NCBI GenBank assembly: GCA_011525785.1
Contig: WYBT01000015.1
Location: 1-64,000, forward strand
DNA length: 64,000 nucleotides
Reading direction: 5' to 3'
From: Planctomycetaceae bacterium
GTDB taxonomy: Bacteria > Planctomycetota > UBA1135 > GCA-002686595
The notes beneath the pieces are model-generated. The model made no database searches. It was given only the letters and a program-made list of their open reading frames with translations, and was not told the origin of the DNA. Made by a program: the position numbers and the translations under genes. This document shows positions 34,464-42,843 of this stretch, piece by piece; position 1 is the stretch's first letter, and each line of letters begins with the position of its first letter.

Positions 34464-35396
34464 ATGAGCACGAGTCTCCAGAGCTATCCGATCGGGACCC
34501 CCGGCACGCCGTGGGGCGCTGAAGAGAAGGCGCGCTGGCGCGCGTCGGTGAAGAAGAGCCGCAGCTACGCGGACGACGTGGTGAAGCGCATCGAGCGGCT
34601 CGCAGCGCGCTTCGAAGTCGTGCGCTACGGGACGCTGAACTACGGCCCCGACGGCGAATTCCCGCTCTTCGCGCTGAAGAGTCGCGCGTGGAACGACGCG
34701 TTGCCGCTCGCGATGGTGACCGGCGGCGTGCACGGCTACGAGACCAGCGGCGTGCACGGAGCGCTGCTCTTCGCCGAGCGCGATGCGGCGCGCTTCGAGG
34801 GCCGGCTCAACGTGCTGATCGCACCGTGCGTGAGCCCGTGGGGCTACGAGCGCATCCAGCGCTGGAACGCCGAGGCCGTCGACCCCAATCGCTCGTTCCT
34901 CGCGAACAGTCCCGCCAGCGAAGCGCGCCTGCTGATGGAGCTCATCGCGCCGCTGCGCGGCCGCTTCCTCGCGCACCTCGACCTGCACGAGACCACCGAC
35001 TCCGACGAATCAGAGTTCCGCCCGGCGCTCGCCGCGCGCGACGGCAAGCCCTTCGAGCCCGGCGAGATCCCCGACGGCTTCTACCTGGTCGACGACAGCG
35101 CCAATCCGCAGCCCGGTTTCCAGCGCGCGATCATCGAGGCCGTCTCCGCCGTGACGCACATCGCCGAGCCCGACGCCAAGGGCCAGATCATCGGCGCGCC
35201 GCTGCAGTTCCGCGGCGTGATCCACTACGACGTGCGCTCGGTTGGACTGTGCGCGAGCTTGACGGGCGCGCGCTTCACGACGACGACCGAGGTCTACCCC
35301 GACAGCCCGCGCGCAACTCCCGAGCAATGCAACGAAGCGCAGGCCGCAGCCGTGCGCGCGGGATTCGAATATGCGTTGGAGCACGCGGCGAAATGA
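34464..35396 (+). CDS. M14-family zinc metallocarboxypeptidase
   Basis: A 310-residue zinc peptidase or amidase of the M14/succinylglutamate-desuccinylase clan. The zinc ligands are His90 and Glu93 (GGVHGYETSG) and His175 (HLDLHET); substrate-binding Asn142-Arg143 lies in DPNRSF; a plausible catalytic Glu lies in TTTTEVYPD near 273. No signal peptide is visible, so it is probably cytoplasmic. The N-terminal helical part (EEKARWRASVKKSRSYADDVV) precedes the catalytic domain. The true substrate, whether a peptide or an N-acyl amino acid, cannot be told from sequence. Confidence 0.88.
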   Translation: MSTSLQSYPIGTPGTPWGAEEKARWRASVKKSRSYADDVVKRIERLAARFEVVRYGTLNYGPDGEFPLFALKSRAWNDALPLAMVTGGVHGYETSGVHGALLFAERDAARFEGRLNVLIAPCVSPWGYERIQRWNAEAVDPNRSFLANSPASEARLLMELIAPLRGRFLAHLDLHETTDSDESEFRPALAARDGKPFEPGEIPDGFYLVDDSANPQPGFQRAIIEAVSAVTHIAEPDAKGQIIGAPLQFRGVIHYDVRSVGLCASLTGARFTTTTEVYPDSPRATPEQCNEAQAAAVRAGFEYALEHAAK

Positions 35397-35427
35397 GCGG
35401 CGGAGAGCGCGCGCAACACTGAGCGCA

Positions 35428-35715
35428 TCAGGGCTGGGCGACTCGTCTGTACAGCGCACGCCACGGATCGAGAGCCTCGCGAAACGGCTCTGGATCGATG
35501 ATCCAGGTGTGCCCCAGCAGTCGCTCGAACGCCTTCAAACGCTCCGTCACATCGCGTGCGGCCAGCGCGGCCGCGAGCATCGGAGCGAGCGCCGCGAAGT
35601 ACTCCCGCTCGACCAGGGGCGATCGTCCGGACGGCGCGAGTTCGAGAGTCCCGTTTCGAGCGCCAGAACGATCGCCGCAAGCTCTTGATGCGCGGAGTGA
35701 GACCTCGAGGGTCAA
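35428..35715 (-). CDS. Small hypothetical protein
   Basis: A 95-residue frame whose last ~60 residues look like a real helical protein (EYFAALAPMLAAALAARDV, then TERLKAFERLLGHTWIIDP). The first 35 residues look untidy and the start is uncertain; an internal start or a 5' truncation is possible. It lies 31 bases beyond the stop of the converging M14 gene. No family was recognised. Frames on the other strand over the same bases look worse. Confidence 0.45.
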   Translation of the reverse strand: MTLEVSLRASRACGDRSGARNGTLELAPSGRSPLVEREYFAALAPMLAAALAARDVTERLKAFERLLGHTWIIDPEPFREALDPWRALYRRVAQP

Positions 35716-36151
35716 GGTAGCCCGGCGTTCCGAGACCGACCCGGACGGAGTTCAAGGGTTTTCGCGAGCGCGCGCCGCTCCAACTGCTGTGAGCTGACGA
35801 AAACCAGCTCGCACGCCGCGCGCCGGGAACTCGCGCCGCGCCGCCGGCGATCAGCGCTCGCAGTATGGCGCTTGGCCAGATCTCACTGCGGAGCAGCGCG
35901 CTCGCGAGCCCCTTCGCGAGGCCGCCCGAGTCACTGCGCGCGAAGCGCGACGACGCGCGCGCGACCACGCCGTGCGCGGGCGAGCCCGCCGCCGATCCCG
36001 CGCGAATCCAGCGACTCCAGCGACTCCAGCGACGCACGTTCGACGCGCGCAGCGTCGTGACGAGCTGGCGCGACGGCGCGTGACGTCCGCGCTCTCCGCA
36101 CTTCGACTTCGACTTCGATCCCCCCGACCACCGAGGCAAGAGCACAGTTCC
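35716..36151. other. Intergenic stretch with minor repeats
   Basis: 436 bases without a credible gene. It holds three copies of a 9-bp unit (CGACTCCAG) at about 36008-36034 and a short (GACTTC)n run near 36105. It presumably includes the promoter of the DUF1826 gene. Confidence 0.45.
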
Positions 36152-36820
36152 ATGAACGCGTCCGTCTCCTACGCGACTCAGAACGAAGCCGGGCAGGCCG
36201 AGGCCTCGAGCGTGCGCTTCGTCGACGAAGTTGCCGAGCTCGCCGCGATCTTCGAGCCGCAGGTCAGCATCGCTGTGCTGCAGCGCGCGCGCCCGGAGGC
36301 GCTGATCGCCGAGTGCGAGCGCGCCGTCGCGCAGCCGGGCTTCGCCAGACGCTTCAGCGTCGCAGCCAGTCGCGACGCGGAGCGCGAGATCTCCGCGGAG
36401 TTCGGGGGCTTTCCGGAACTCGCGGCCGACATCGTGTCGTGGGTCGAGCTGCTGGGCGAAGTGACGGGCGTCGAGCGCGTCGGTGTGCGCCTCGCGCGCA
36501 TGGAGGCGGCCATGTGCCCGCGCCTGCACGTCGACCGCGTCACGCTTCGGCTGGTGTGCACCTACTTCGGCCGCGGCACCGAGTTCGTCGCGGGCGAGCG
36601 CTTCGACCGCGGACAGTTGGGGCATGCGGCGCAGCACGGCTCGCGCTCGCCCTCGAGTTCGCTGCACGCGCACGACGACGTGCTGGCCGCGCAGGCCGGC
36701 GACATCGTGCTGCTCAAGGGCGAGGGCTGGCCCGGCAACGCGGGCCGCGGCGCGATCCACCGCTCGCCGAGCGCTTCGCCGAGCGCCCCTCGGCTCGTGA
36801 TGACGCTCGACCCGCTGTAG
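36152..36820 (+). CDS. DUF1826 protein
   Basis: A 222-residue DUF1826-family protein. The conserved core is visible: ADIVSWVELLGEVTGVERVGVRLARMEAAMCPRLHVDRV region, TLRLVCTYFGRGTEFV, and the end block AQAGDIVLLKGEGWPGNAGRGAIHRSP. The His and Cys in MCPRLHVDRV and the terminal AIHRSP His are candidate metal ligands. The fold resembles a cupin or 2OG-oxygenase-like barrel, but this is inferred. DUF1826 genes are often found beside COG0523 metallochaperones; here one lies 2.3 kb downstream on the other strand and another is 7.5 kb upstream. A role in metal handling is therefore plausible but not shown. Confidence 0.85.
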   Translation: MNASVSYATQNEAGQAEASSVRFVDEVAELAAIFEPQVSIAVLQRARPEALIAECERAVAQPGFARRFSVAASRDAEREISAEFGGFPELAADIVSWVELLGEVTGVERVGVRLARMEAAMCPRLHVDRVTLRLVCTYFGRGTEFVAGERFDRGQLGHAAQHGSRSPSSSLHAHDDVLAAQAGDIVLLKGEGWPGNAGRGAIHRSPSASPSAPRLVMTLDPL

Positions 36821-37025
36821 CAGGCCGCGCACCCGACGAATCGAGCCGACCGCGAACCGCCGGCTGCGTCGCGCCGCTCCCGCGACTCGCGCTGCCACTC
36901 GACGCGCCGAAAGGCCCGGGGCGCGCCCCAAGGCCGCGAAATCGAGCCCCACGCGCGCCACGACGCCGCGCTGCGCCGCCGATTCGCGAGAATCCTGGGA
37001 CGCGGCGAGCGACGGCTCCGTCCCA

Positions 37026-39062
37026 ATGGCCAGCATGACCGGACACTCGGGACAGGCCCACGACCTGGAAGCGCTGCTGGCGCGTTCGACGCGAGTGCGC
37101 GCGCTCGCTCGCGGCCTGTGCGTCGACGCCGCGGCCCAGGAGGACCTGGCGCAGGACGCGCTGCTCATCGCGCTCCGGCGGCCGGAGGGCGAGGCGGCGC
37201 CGCTGGCCTTTTTCCGCCGCGTGATGGAGCGGTTGTCGCTCGACCGCGCGCGCTCTGAGGGCGCACGGCGCGCGCGCGAAGTGCACGCAGCTCGAGCGGA
37301 AGCGCAGCCCTCGACGCTCGATCTGGTGGCGCGCGCCGAGCTGCAGCGTCGGCTCGTCGAAGAGGTGCTCGCACTCGCGGAGCCCTATCGCTCGACGCTG
37401 CTCGAGCGCTGGTTCGAGGAGCGCACGCCCGAGGAGATCGCGCAACGACTGCGGATTCCGGCTTCGACGGTCCGCACGCGCCTCGCGCGCGGGCAAGCGC
37501 TGCTCCGCGAACGGCTCGAGCGCCGTCAGGGAAAAGGCTGGCTGTCCGCGCTCGCGGCGCTCGGCGACAGTCGCATCGAAGCGCCCGCGGCAACAACAGC
37601 GCTCGCAACTGGAGGACTGCTCGTGGCGACAGGAACGAAGCTCGCGGGGATCGCTGTTGCGCTGACGCTCGGCATGTTGTGGCTCCTGCGGTCCGATGGC
37701 GCCCCGGCGCGGAGCGACACTGCGCAAGCGCGCGGAGCGCAGTCGGAACTCGAACTCCAGTCCACGCGCGAGCCGGCGCTCGAGCTCGACCCGCTCGCGC
37801 GCAGCGAAGTCGCCGCTGTGCAAGAGGCGAGTCCCGCCGCCGAGGTCGTCACGGTTCCGCCCGAGCTCAGCGAGGCCGAAGCCGAAGAACTCGAAGCGCA
37901 GGACGGCCTGTTCGAAGGTTGGAAGTTCCGCGGGCTGGTGCTGCGCGGCCGCGAACCGCTCGATTCAGGCACAGCGTGGATCGCGCCGGGCAATCGAATC
38001 GCGCCGAGGGATCCGAGCCAGCCGTGGCAAGGCGTGCTCAACCCCAATCCGACGCCGGATGGCGCTGAGCCGCGCTCGACGCCGATCGGCCCGGACGGCC
38101 GCTTCGAGTTCGAACTTCCGATGGGGAGCTTCTACACCGTCGCCATCGACGACGGGACCGGCGTTGTGCGCCAGCACGTGTTCAACGCGTTGTTGGGCGG
38201 GCGCGACAACGCCACGGTCGTGATCCTGCTCGGCTCGGCGAACATCGAGGGACGCGTGTTCGACGAGCACGGCGCGCCTTGCGTCGGAGCGCGCGTCGTC
38301 GTGGACCAGAGTGTGAGCCGCAACACCAAGGGCCGTGACTTCACAACGATCGCGACCACCGACGAGCACGGCGCCTACGTCGTGCGCCACCTTCCCGCCG
38401 GGAACTTCAAGGTCGGCGTGGTGCGCGAGCCCGACCCGCGTTCGGTGCTCGTCGACGACGAAGTCGAATTGGGGCTCAAAGTCGGCGAGCAAGCGAAGCT
38501 CGACTTCGGTCGCTCCACGCCGCTCCCGGTCTGGCGCGGCAGCTTGCTCTCGCGCAGCGGCGAGCCTGCGTCGGGCGTGATCGTCGAGCTCTGCGAGACG
38601 GCGCGCGGCTGGCGACGCACCGTCGCGATCGTCGACGGTCGCTTCGAGTTCGCTCTCGCGCCCGGAACGTACCGAGTCACCACCGATCGCATCGCGCTCT
38701 ACCGCGAAGCCGTCGAGCTCGCGCTCGTCGAGCTCGGCGAGAATGGCCTCGAACGCGACATCGAGCTGCCGGGAACGCGCCTGCGCGGCCTGCTCCTCGA
38801 AGTGAGTACGAACTCGCCGCCAACCGACCTGGGCGGTCAACGGGTCACTGTCCGCCCGCGCGGCCACGACCATCCGGGAGCGTTCGTCGACACGCTGCTC
38901 GCGCCCGATGGCAGCTTCGTGCTCGACGGTCTGTGGCCTGGCGAGTGGATCGTCGGCGGCCATCCACGCAGAGTCCAAGCGCTTGGCGGCGGCGAAGCCT
39001 CGATCCTCGTTCGCGAAGGCGAACGCGTCGCGCCGCTGACCGTGCTGCTCATGCCGCGCTGA
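37026..39062 (+). CDS. ECF sigma factor fused to membrane helix and carboxypeptidase-regulatory-like repeats (second copy)
   Basis: A 678-residue fusion with the same plan as the protein from 9716. Sigma region 2-like sequence lies at about 15-80 (AAAQEDLAQDALLIAL), and region 4 with helix-turn-helix at 105-160 (RTPEEIAQRLRIPASTVRTRLARG). A membrane helix at about 204-222 is followed by an acidic, Ser/Ala-rich linker. Roughly four Ig-like repeats follow to the C-terminus (LVLRGREPLDSGTAWI, RVFDEHGAPCVGARVVV, SLLSRSGEPASGVIVEL). The sigma parts of the two proteins are divergent paralogues, and the extracytoplasmic part is shorter here. The ATG at 37026 was used. No anti-sigma gene is adjacent, so regulation may be built into the fusion. 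Confidence 0.83.
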   Translation: MASMTGHSGQAHDLEALLARSTRVRALARGLCVDAAAQEDLAQDALLIALRRPEGEAAPLAFFRRVMERLSLDRARSEGARRAREVHAARAEAQPSTLDLVARAELQRRLVEEVLALAEPYRSTLLERWFEERTPEEIAQRLRIPASTVRTRLARGQALLRERLERRQGKGWLSALAALGDSRIEAPAATTALATGGLLVATGTKLAGIAVALTLGMLWLLRSDGAPARSDTAQARGAQSELELQSTREPALELDPLARSEVAAVQEASPAAEVVTVPPELSEAEAEELEAQDGLFEGWKFRGLVLRGREPLDSGTAWIAPGNRIAPRDPSQPWQGVLNPNPTPDGAEPRSTPIGPDGRFEFELPMGSFYTVAIDDGTGVVRQHVFNALLGGRDNATVVILLGSANIEGRVFDEHGAPCVGARVVVDQSVSRNTKGRDFTTIATTDEHGAYVVRHLPAGNFKVGVVREPDPRSVLVDDEVELGLKVGEQAKLDFGRSTPLPVWRGSLLSRSGEPASGVIVELCETARGWRRTVAIVDGRFEFALAPGTYRVTTDRIALYREAVELALVELGENGLERDIELPGTRLRGLLLEVSTNSPPTDLGGQRVTVRPRGHDHPGAFVDTLLAPDGSFVLDGLWPGEWIVGGHPRRVQALGGGEASILVREGERVAPLTVLLMPR

Positions 39063-39077
39063 GTTGCTCGCGGTGCG

Positions 39078-40319
39078 TCAGAGCGCTCCGCCGCCTTCGA
39101 GCACACCCTGCGGCCACGCCGGCAACGGGTCAGGGAACTCGAGCCAGCCCTCCTCGCGCAGTGCGAGTTCGACGTCGCTCAAGAGCGCGCGCTCGAGGCC
39201 GCGTTCGAGCGCGCGACGCTCGAGCGCGAGCCCGATGAGCACCAATTCCTGCCGCAGATCCCCCATCTGCGGATCCCAGGTGCGCTCGATCGCCGCGCGC
39301 GACGCGGGATCGGCGGGCCAGCGCTCCTCTGGAACGAGCGCCCACCAAGGCCCAGCGGGATCGAGGCTCGCATGGCGGCCCGCCGACTGCAGGATGCAGC
39401 GCATGCGCGGCCGCGTCGCGATCCACGCAAAGCCCTTCATGCGCTCGACGCGCTTCATCGGCGCGCTCGCGAGGAAGTCGGCCAAGCGCTGCGGATGGAA
39501 CGGCCGGCGCGCGCGCCACACGAACGAGCCGATGCCGTAGGTCTCGCTCTCGCTCACCGAGTCGGCTTCGAGCGCGCGCAGCCAGCCGGGGTTCGCCTGC
39601 ATGTGCTCGAGGTCGAAGCTGTAGGTGTCGAGCACGTCCTCGAGCGCCACCGCGCCGCGCGTGCACTCGACGATCTCGGCCGCGGGGCTCAGGCGCTCGA
39701 GCAGCGCGCGCACGCGGCCCAACTGCGCGCGCGTCACCAGATCGCACTTGTTCACGACCAGCACGCTGGCGCACTCGATCTGGCTCACGAGCAACGGACC
39801 CAGACCGCGCTCGTCGTCGTCGCGCACCTCGAGCCCGCGCCGTTTGAGCGTGTCGCCGCTGCCCAGGTCCTCGAGCACGCGCTGCGCGTCGACGACCGTC
39901 ACCAGCGCGTCGAGCCGCACGCGGTCCGAGATGTTCTCGCGCCCGTCGAACTCCAGACACAGCGTCTGTGCGACCGGCAGCGGCTCCGACACGCCGGTCG
40001 ACTCGATCACGAGCCCGTCGTACAGCCCCGCATCGGCGATGCGACCGACCTCGACGATCAAGTCCTCGCGCAGCGTGCAGCAGATGCAGCCGTTCGCGAG
40101 CTCGACCAGCTTCTCGTCCGCGCGCAGAACCGGCGCGCCCGCTTCCTGCGCGAGCCGCAGGAACTCGCCGTCCAGGCCCAGCTCGGCCATGTCGTTGACG
40201 AGCACCGCCAGCCGCCGCCCGTCGCGTCGCGCGAGCAGATGGCGCAGCAACGTGCTCTTGCCGGCGCCGAGGAACCCCGAGAGCACGGTGACCGGCAACA
40301 GCTTCTTCGGCGCGCTCAT
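39078..40319 (-). CDS. COG0523 (CobW-type) GTPase metallochaperone, second copy
   Basis: A 413-residue G3E GTPase. Walker A GFLGAGKS lies at 15-22, GCICC at Cys78/80/81, the NKCDLV guanine motif follows, and the C-terminal domain begins YGIGSFVWRARRPFHPQRL. It is clearly paralogous to the protein from 27425 but divergent. The start MSAPKKLLPVTVLSG is the natural one; the frame is open 50 codons upstream but not protein-like. It converges with the sigma fusion gene, 15 bases apart. Metal specificity is unknown; DUF1826 nearby and a paralogue beside L28/L33 both hint at zinc. Confidence 0.92.
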   Translation of the reverse strand: MSAPKKLLPVTVLSGFLGAGKSTLLRHLLARRDGRRLAVLVNDMAELGLDGEFLRLAQEAGAPVLRADEKLVELANGCICCTLREDLIVEVGRIADAGLYDGLVIESTGVSEPLPVAQTLCLEFDGRENISDRVRLDALVTVVDAQRVLEDLGSGDTLKRRGLEVRDDDERGLGPLLVSQIECASVLVVNKCDLVTRAQLGRVRALLERLSPAAEIVECTRGAVALEDVLDTYSFDLEHMQANPGWLRALEADSVSESETYGIGSFVWRARRPFHPQRLADFLASAPMKRVERMKGFAWIATRPRMRCILQSAGRHASLDPAGPWWALVPEERWPADPASRAAIERTWDPQMGDLRQELVLIGLALERRALERGLERALLSDVELALREEGWLEFPDPLPAWPQGVLEGGGAL

Positions 40320-40393
40320 GGCGCGCTTGATCGCCGGCCGAGCCGCGCCAGTTCCCGACTTCGACCACGCGTCCGAGCGGTTCGCAGCGGCGC

Positions 40394-40437
40394 GAGCAGC
40401 TCCCCACGCGGCGCGATGACCGTGCAGGGAGCTGCTC
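40394..40437 (-). terminator. Hairpin after the lectin-like gene
   Basis: GAGCAGCTCCC (40394-40404) pairs with GGGAGCTGCTC (40427-40437). Inside it CACG pairs with CGTG past a two-base bulge. It lies 36 bases beyond the stop of the minus-strand lectin-like gene. The same core occurs in the hairpin at 48460-48523. Confidence 0.55.
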
Positions 40438-40472
40438 TTGCACTCGCGCGTCGTGACTTCGGCAGTCAACGC

Positions 40473-40871
40473 TCAGCGCGGGCCGTCGAACACCTGCACG
40501 GTGGCGACGATGTGCCCGGAGTTGTCGCTGTGGTTCTCGTCCCAGAAGTGCAGCGTCAGCGGGCCGGGCGTGAGCACCGTCATCGCCAGGTAGCTGCCGA
40601 CGGCGAAGAAGGTCTTGCCCTTGTCGAGGCTGCCGACGAGCGAGCCGTACGGGAACTTGAAGTCACCCTTGGCGAACAGGCCGAAGTCAGCGCCGAGCGG
40701 ATTGCCAAGACCGTTGGGACCCGACGTGCGCTTGCCCGGACCGGCGGTCCAGGTGTCCGTGGGCTCGGTCGTGATCACCAGGATCTGGCCGAGCTTGACC
40801 TTGACCTGGGTCGGCGCGCCGACGCCGCCGGTGACGCTGTGCTGACGCGCGAGAACTTTGACGAGAGTCAT
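40473..40871 (-). CDS. LecA (PA-IL)-like lectin-fold protein
   Basis: A 132-residue protein without a signal peptide that resembles the small calcium-dependent galactose lectin LecA in size and layout: a beta-strand start, VKLGQILVITTEPTDTW, a WTAGPGKRTSGPNGLGNPL loop where LecA has its W-G-P-x-G stretch, FPYGSLVGSL, and a C-terminal block with HFWDENHSDNSGHIVATVQV. The Asp and Asn residues of DENHSDNSG match the calcium/sugar loop position of LecA (D-x-x-x-x-x-NNSG). The start at 40871 has AAGGAA six bases upstream and a 9-bp hairpin ahead of that. Carbohydrate binding is inferred, and the sugar is unknown. Confidence 0.7.
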   Translation of the reverse strand: MTLVKVLARQHSVTGGVGAPTQVKVKLGQILVITTEPTDTWTAGPGKRTSGPNGLGNPLGADFGLFAKGDFKFPYGSLVGSLDKGKTFFAVGSYLAMTVLTPGPLTLHFWDENHSDNSGHIVATVQVFDGPR

Positions 40872-40892
40872 GTGTGCTTCCTTGGTTGTTGA

Positions 40893-40915
40893 GCGTGAGT
40901 GACACGCACTCACGC
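40893..40915 (-). promoter_or_regulatory. Inverted repeat upstream of the lectin-like gene
   Basis: GCGTGAGTG and CACTCACGC form a perfect 9-bp inverted repeat around ACACG, 21 bases ahead of the ATG at 40869-40871. It sits in the divergent region and could be an operator or a leader hairpin. Confidence 0.45.
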
Positions 40916-41104
40916 CGACGCCAGGAGCGCGGACGCGCGCGGCGCAGCCAACTTTCCGAGAATCTTGGCAGCGCGAGACTTAGGCATATTTCTCGGTGTT
41001 TTCCGTCCAGTCGCGTCGTTTTCGTGACTATCCAAGAGGCCGCGGCGACGCGCTGCGCAAGTGCGCGCATTGCCCAGCGCTCGCGCGCGAGCGATAACCA
41101 GCGC

Positions 41105-42613
41105 ATGTCGCCCCAGCCGAAGTCCACGCGCTCGTCCAGTTCGAAACCCAAGGCCGCCGCACCGTCGAAGCCTGCTCCCAAGCCGTCGTCGAAGGCTTCG
41201 TCGAGTTCCTCGTCGAGCCCTTCATCGAGTTCGAAGGCGAAGTCAAAGCCTGCGTCCGCGGCCAAGCACGCGCTGCGGCCGATCTGTTTCGTCGTGATGC
41301 CCTACGGCTCGCGCGACACCGGCATCGCCAAGGACGGCGTCCCGACCAAGGTCGACTTCAACGCGCTGTACGAGCAAGCGCTGCAGCCGGCGATCGAAGC
41401 GCGCGGCTATCTCGCGGTGCGCGCCGACCACGAACTCAGCCCGCTGATCGTGGTCGACATGCTCGAGCGCCTCACGCTCTCGGACCTCGTGCTCGCCGAC
41501 CTCACGCTGCAGAACGGCAACGTCTATTACGAGATCGGCGTGCGCCACGCGACCGACAAGCACAACTGCGTGCTCGTCGCCGCCGATTGGGCGCAGCCGC
41601 TGTTCGACCTCGCGCAGATCCGCCAGGGCCGCTATCCGCTGCCCGCGGGCGCGCTGACCGCGAAGCACTACGCCAAGGCGCGCGAGGCCGTCGAGCGCGC
41701 GATCGATGCGTTCGCGCTCTCGCACTCGCCAGTGCACCAAGTCCGCGACGCCGCGCGCGCGCGCCCGCAGGCGAGCGTCTTCCGCGACATGGTCGAGCAC
41801 CTGGCCGACTTGCAGGCGCAGATCCGCACGCTCGGCCACCAGACCGATGTCGCCGCGCGCCGACGCGCTGCCCAGGAGCTCATCGCGCGCCACAGCGACC
41901 GTGGCGGCCTGATCGCGGCCTCCGACGCCGCCGCGCTCGAGCTCTTGCACGCCGTGCGCGACTGGCTCGGCTGGTCCGACACGCTCTCCTACATCGAGAA
42001 GTTGCCCAAGCGCCTGCTCGAACTCCCCTACGTGCGCGAGCAGCGCAGCCTCGCGCAGTCCAAGACCGGCGACCACCTCGCCGCCATCGCAGGCCTCGAA
42101 GCGCTCATCGCCGCGCACGGCGACACCGCCGAGCGCCGCGGCCTGATCGGCGGCTGCTTCAAGCGCCTCTACGACGCCTCCATCAAGTCGGGCAAGCCGC
42201 ACGCGCCGCACCTCGACCGCGCCATCGAGCACTACGAGCGCGGCATGCTGCTCGACCTCAACGGCTACTACTGCTCCTGCAACCTCCCGCGCCTCCTCCG
42301 CCAGCGCGCCGCACCCGGCGACCTCGAGCGCGCAGTCTCCGTCGCACACTCCGTCGCCGCCGCCTGTCAACGCGCCATGCAGTTCGCCCCGAGCGACGAA
42401 TGGCTGCGCCCCACACTGCTCGGCGCCGCCTTCGACGCTGGAGATGTTCCTCTCGCGCGCGAGCTGGCGGCGAAGGTGCGCGCCGACGGCCCCGCGGCGT
42501 GGAAGCTCGACACGACGCTCAACGACTGCGAGCGCGCCGCGAAGCTGTGTAGCGACAAGACCGCGCGACGTCTGTTGCTCGAGATCGTCGCGGAGCTCAC
42601 ACGCTTGCGCTGA
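41105..42613 (+). CDS. DUF4071 (MAP3K TRAFs-binding-like) protein with N-terminal nucleotide-binding-like domain
   Basis: A 502-residue protein in three parts. Residues 5-50 are Ser/Lys/Pro/Ala-rich and disordered. Residues 55-180 form an alpha/beta domain of the TIR/deoxyribosyltransferase-like type (PICFVVMPYGSRD, ADHELSPLIVVDMLERLTLSDLVLADLT, NVYYEIGVRHA). The rest is helical TPR-like sequence, matching the domain first named from the TRAF-binding region of ASK-type MAP3 kinases (RLYDASIKSGKPHAPHLDRAIEHYERG; DLNGYYCSCNLPRLLR). Such bacterial proteins occur in predicted conflict and signalling systems. The ATG at 41105 is the first sensible start. It converges with the DUF4062-FGE gene 230 bases on. 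Confidence 0.8.
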   Translation: MSPQPKSTRSSSSKPKAAAPSKPAPKPSSKASSSSSSSPSSSSKAKSKPASAAKHALRPICFVVMPYGSRDTGIAKDGVPTKVDFNALYEQALQPAIEARGYLAVRADHELSPLIVVDMLERLTLSDLVLADLTLQNGNVYYEIGVRHATDKHNCVLVAADWAQPLFDLAQIRQGRYPLPAGALTAKHYAKAREAVERAIDAFALSHSPVHQVRDAARARPQASVFRDMVEHLADLQAQIRTLGHQTDVAARRRAAQELIARHSDRGGLIAASDAAALELLHAVRDWLGWSDTLSYIEKLPKRLLELPYVREQRSLAQSKTGDHLAAIAGLEALIAAHGDTAERRGLIGGCFKRLYDASIKSGKPHAPHLDRAIEHYERGMLLDLNGYYCSCNLPRLLRQRAAPGDLERAVSVAHSVAAACQRAMQFAPSDEWLRPTLLGAAFDAGDVPLARELAAKVRADGPAAWKLDTTLNDCERAAKLCSDKTARRLLLEIVAELTRLR

Positions 42614-42843
42614 CCAGGAATCGGGTGCGCGAGGCGAAGGAGTCGGTCTGCGATTGCCACACCTCGTCTCACAGTCCGCCAACTAGTGCGAAGAGCTGTA
42701 TGGACTCTCGAACGGCCCCGGCTCGTTCGCGCGTCAGCGCTCTGCGGAGCGGACTCTGGCCGGGCGCGTGGGAGTCTGCGGCGCGGGTTGATGGTCAACG
42801 CTCTCGCGCCGGATACGGCGTGTGTCTTAGTCGAGTGATGACG

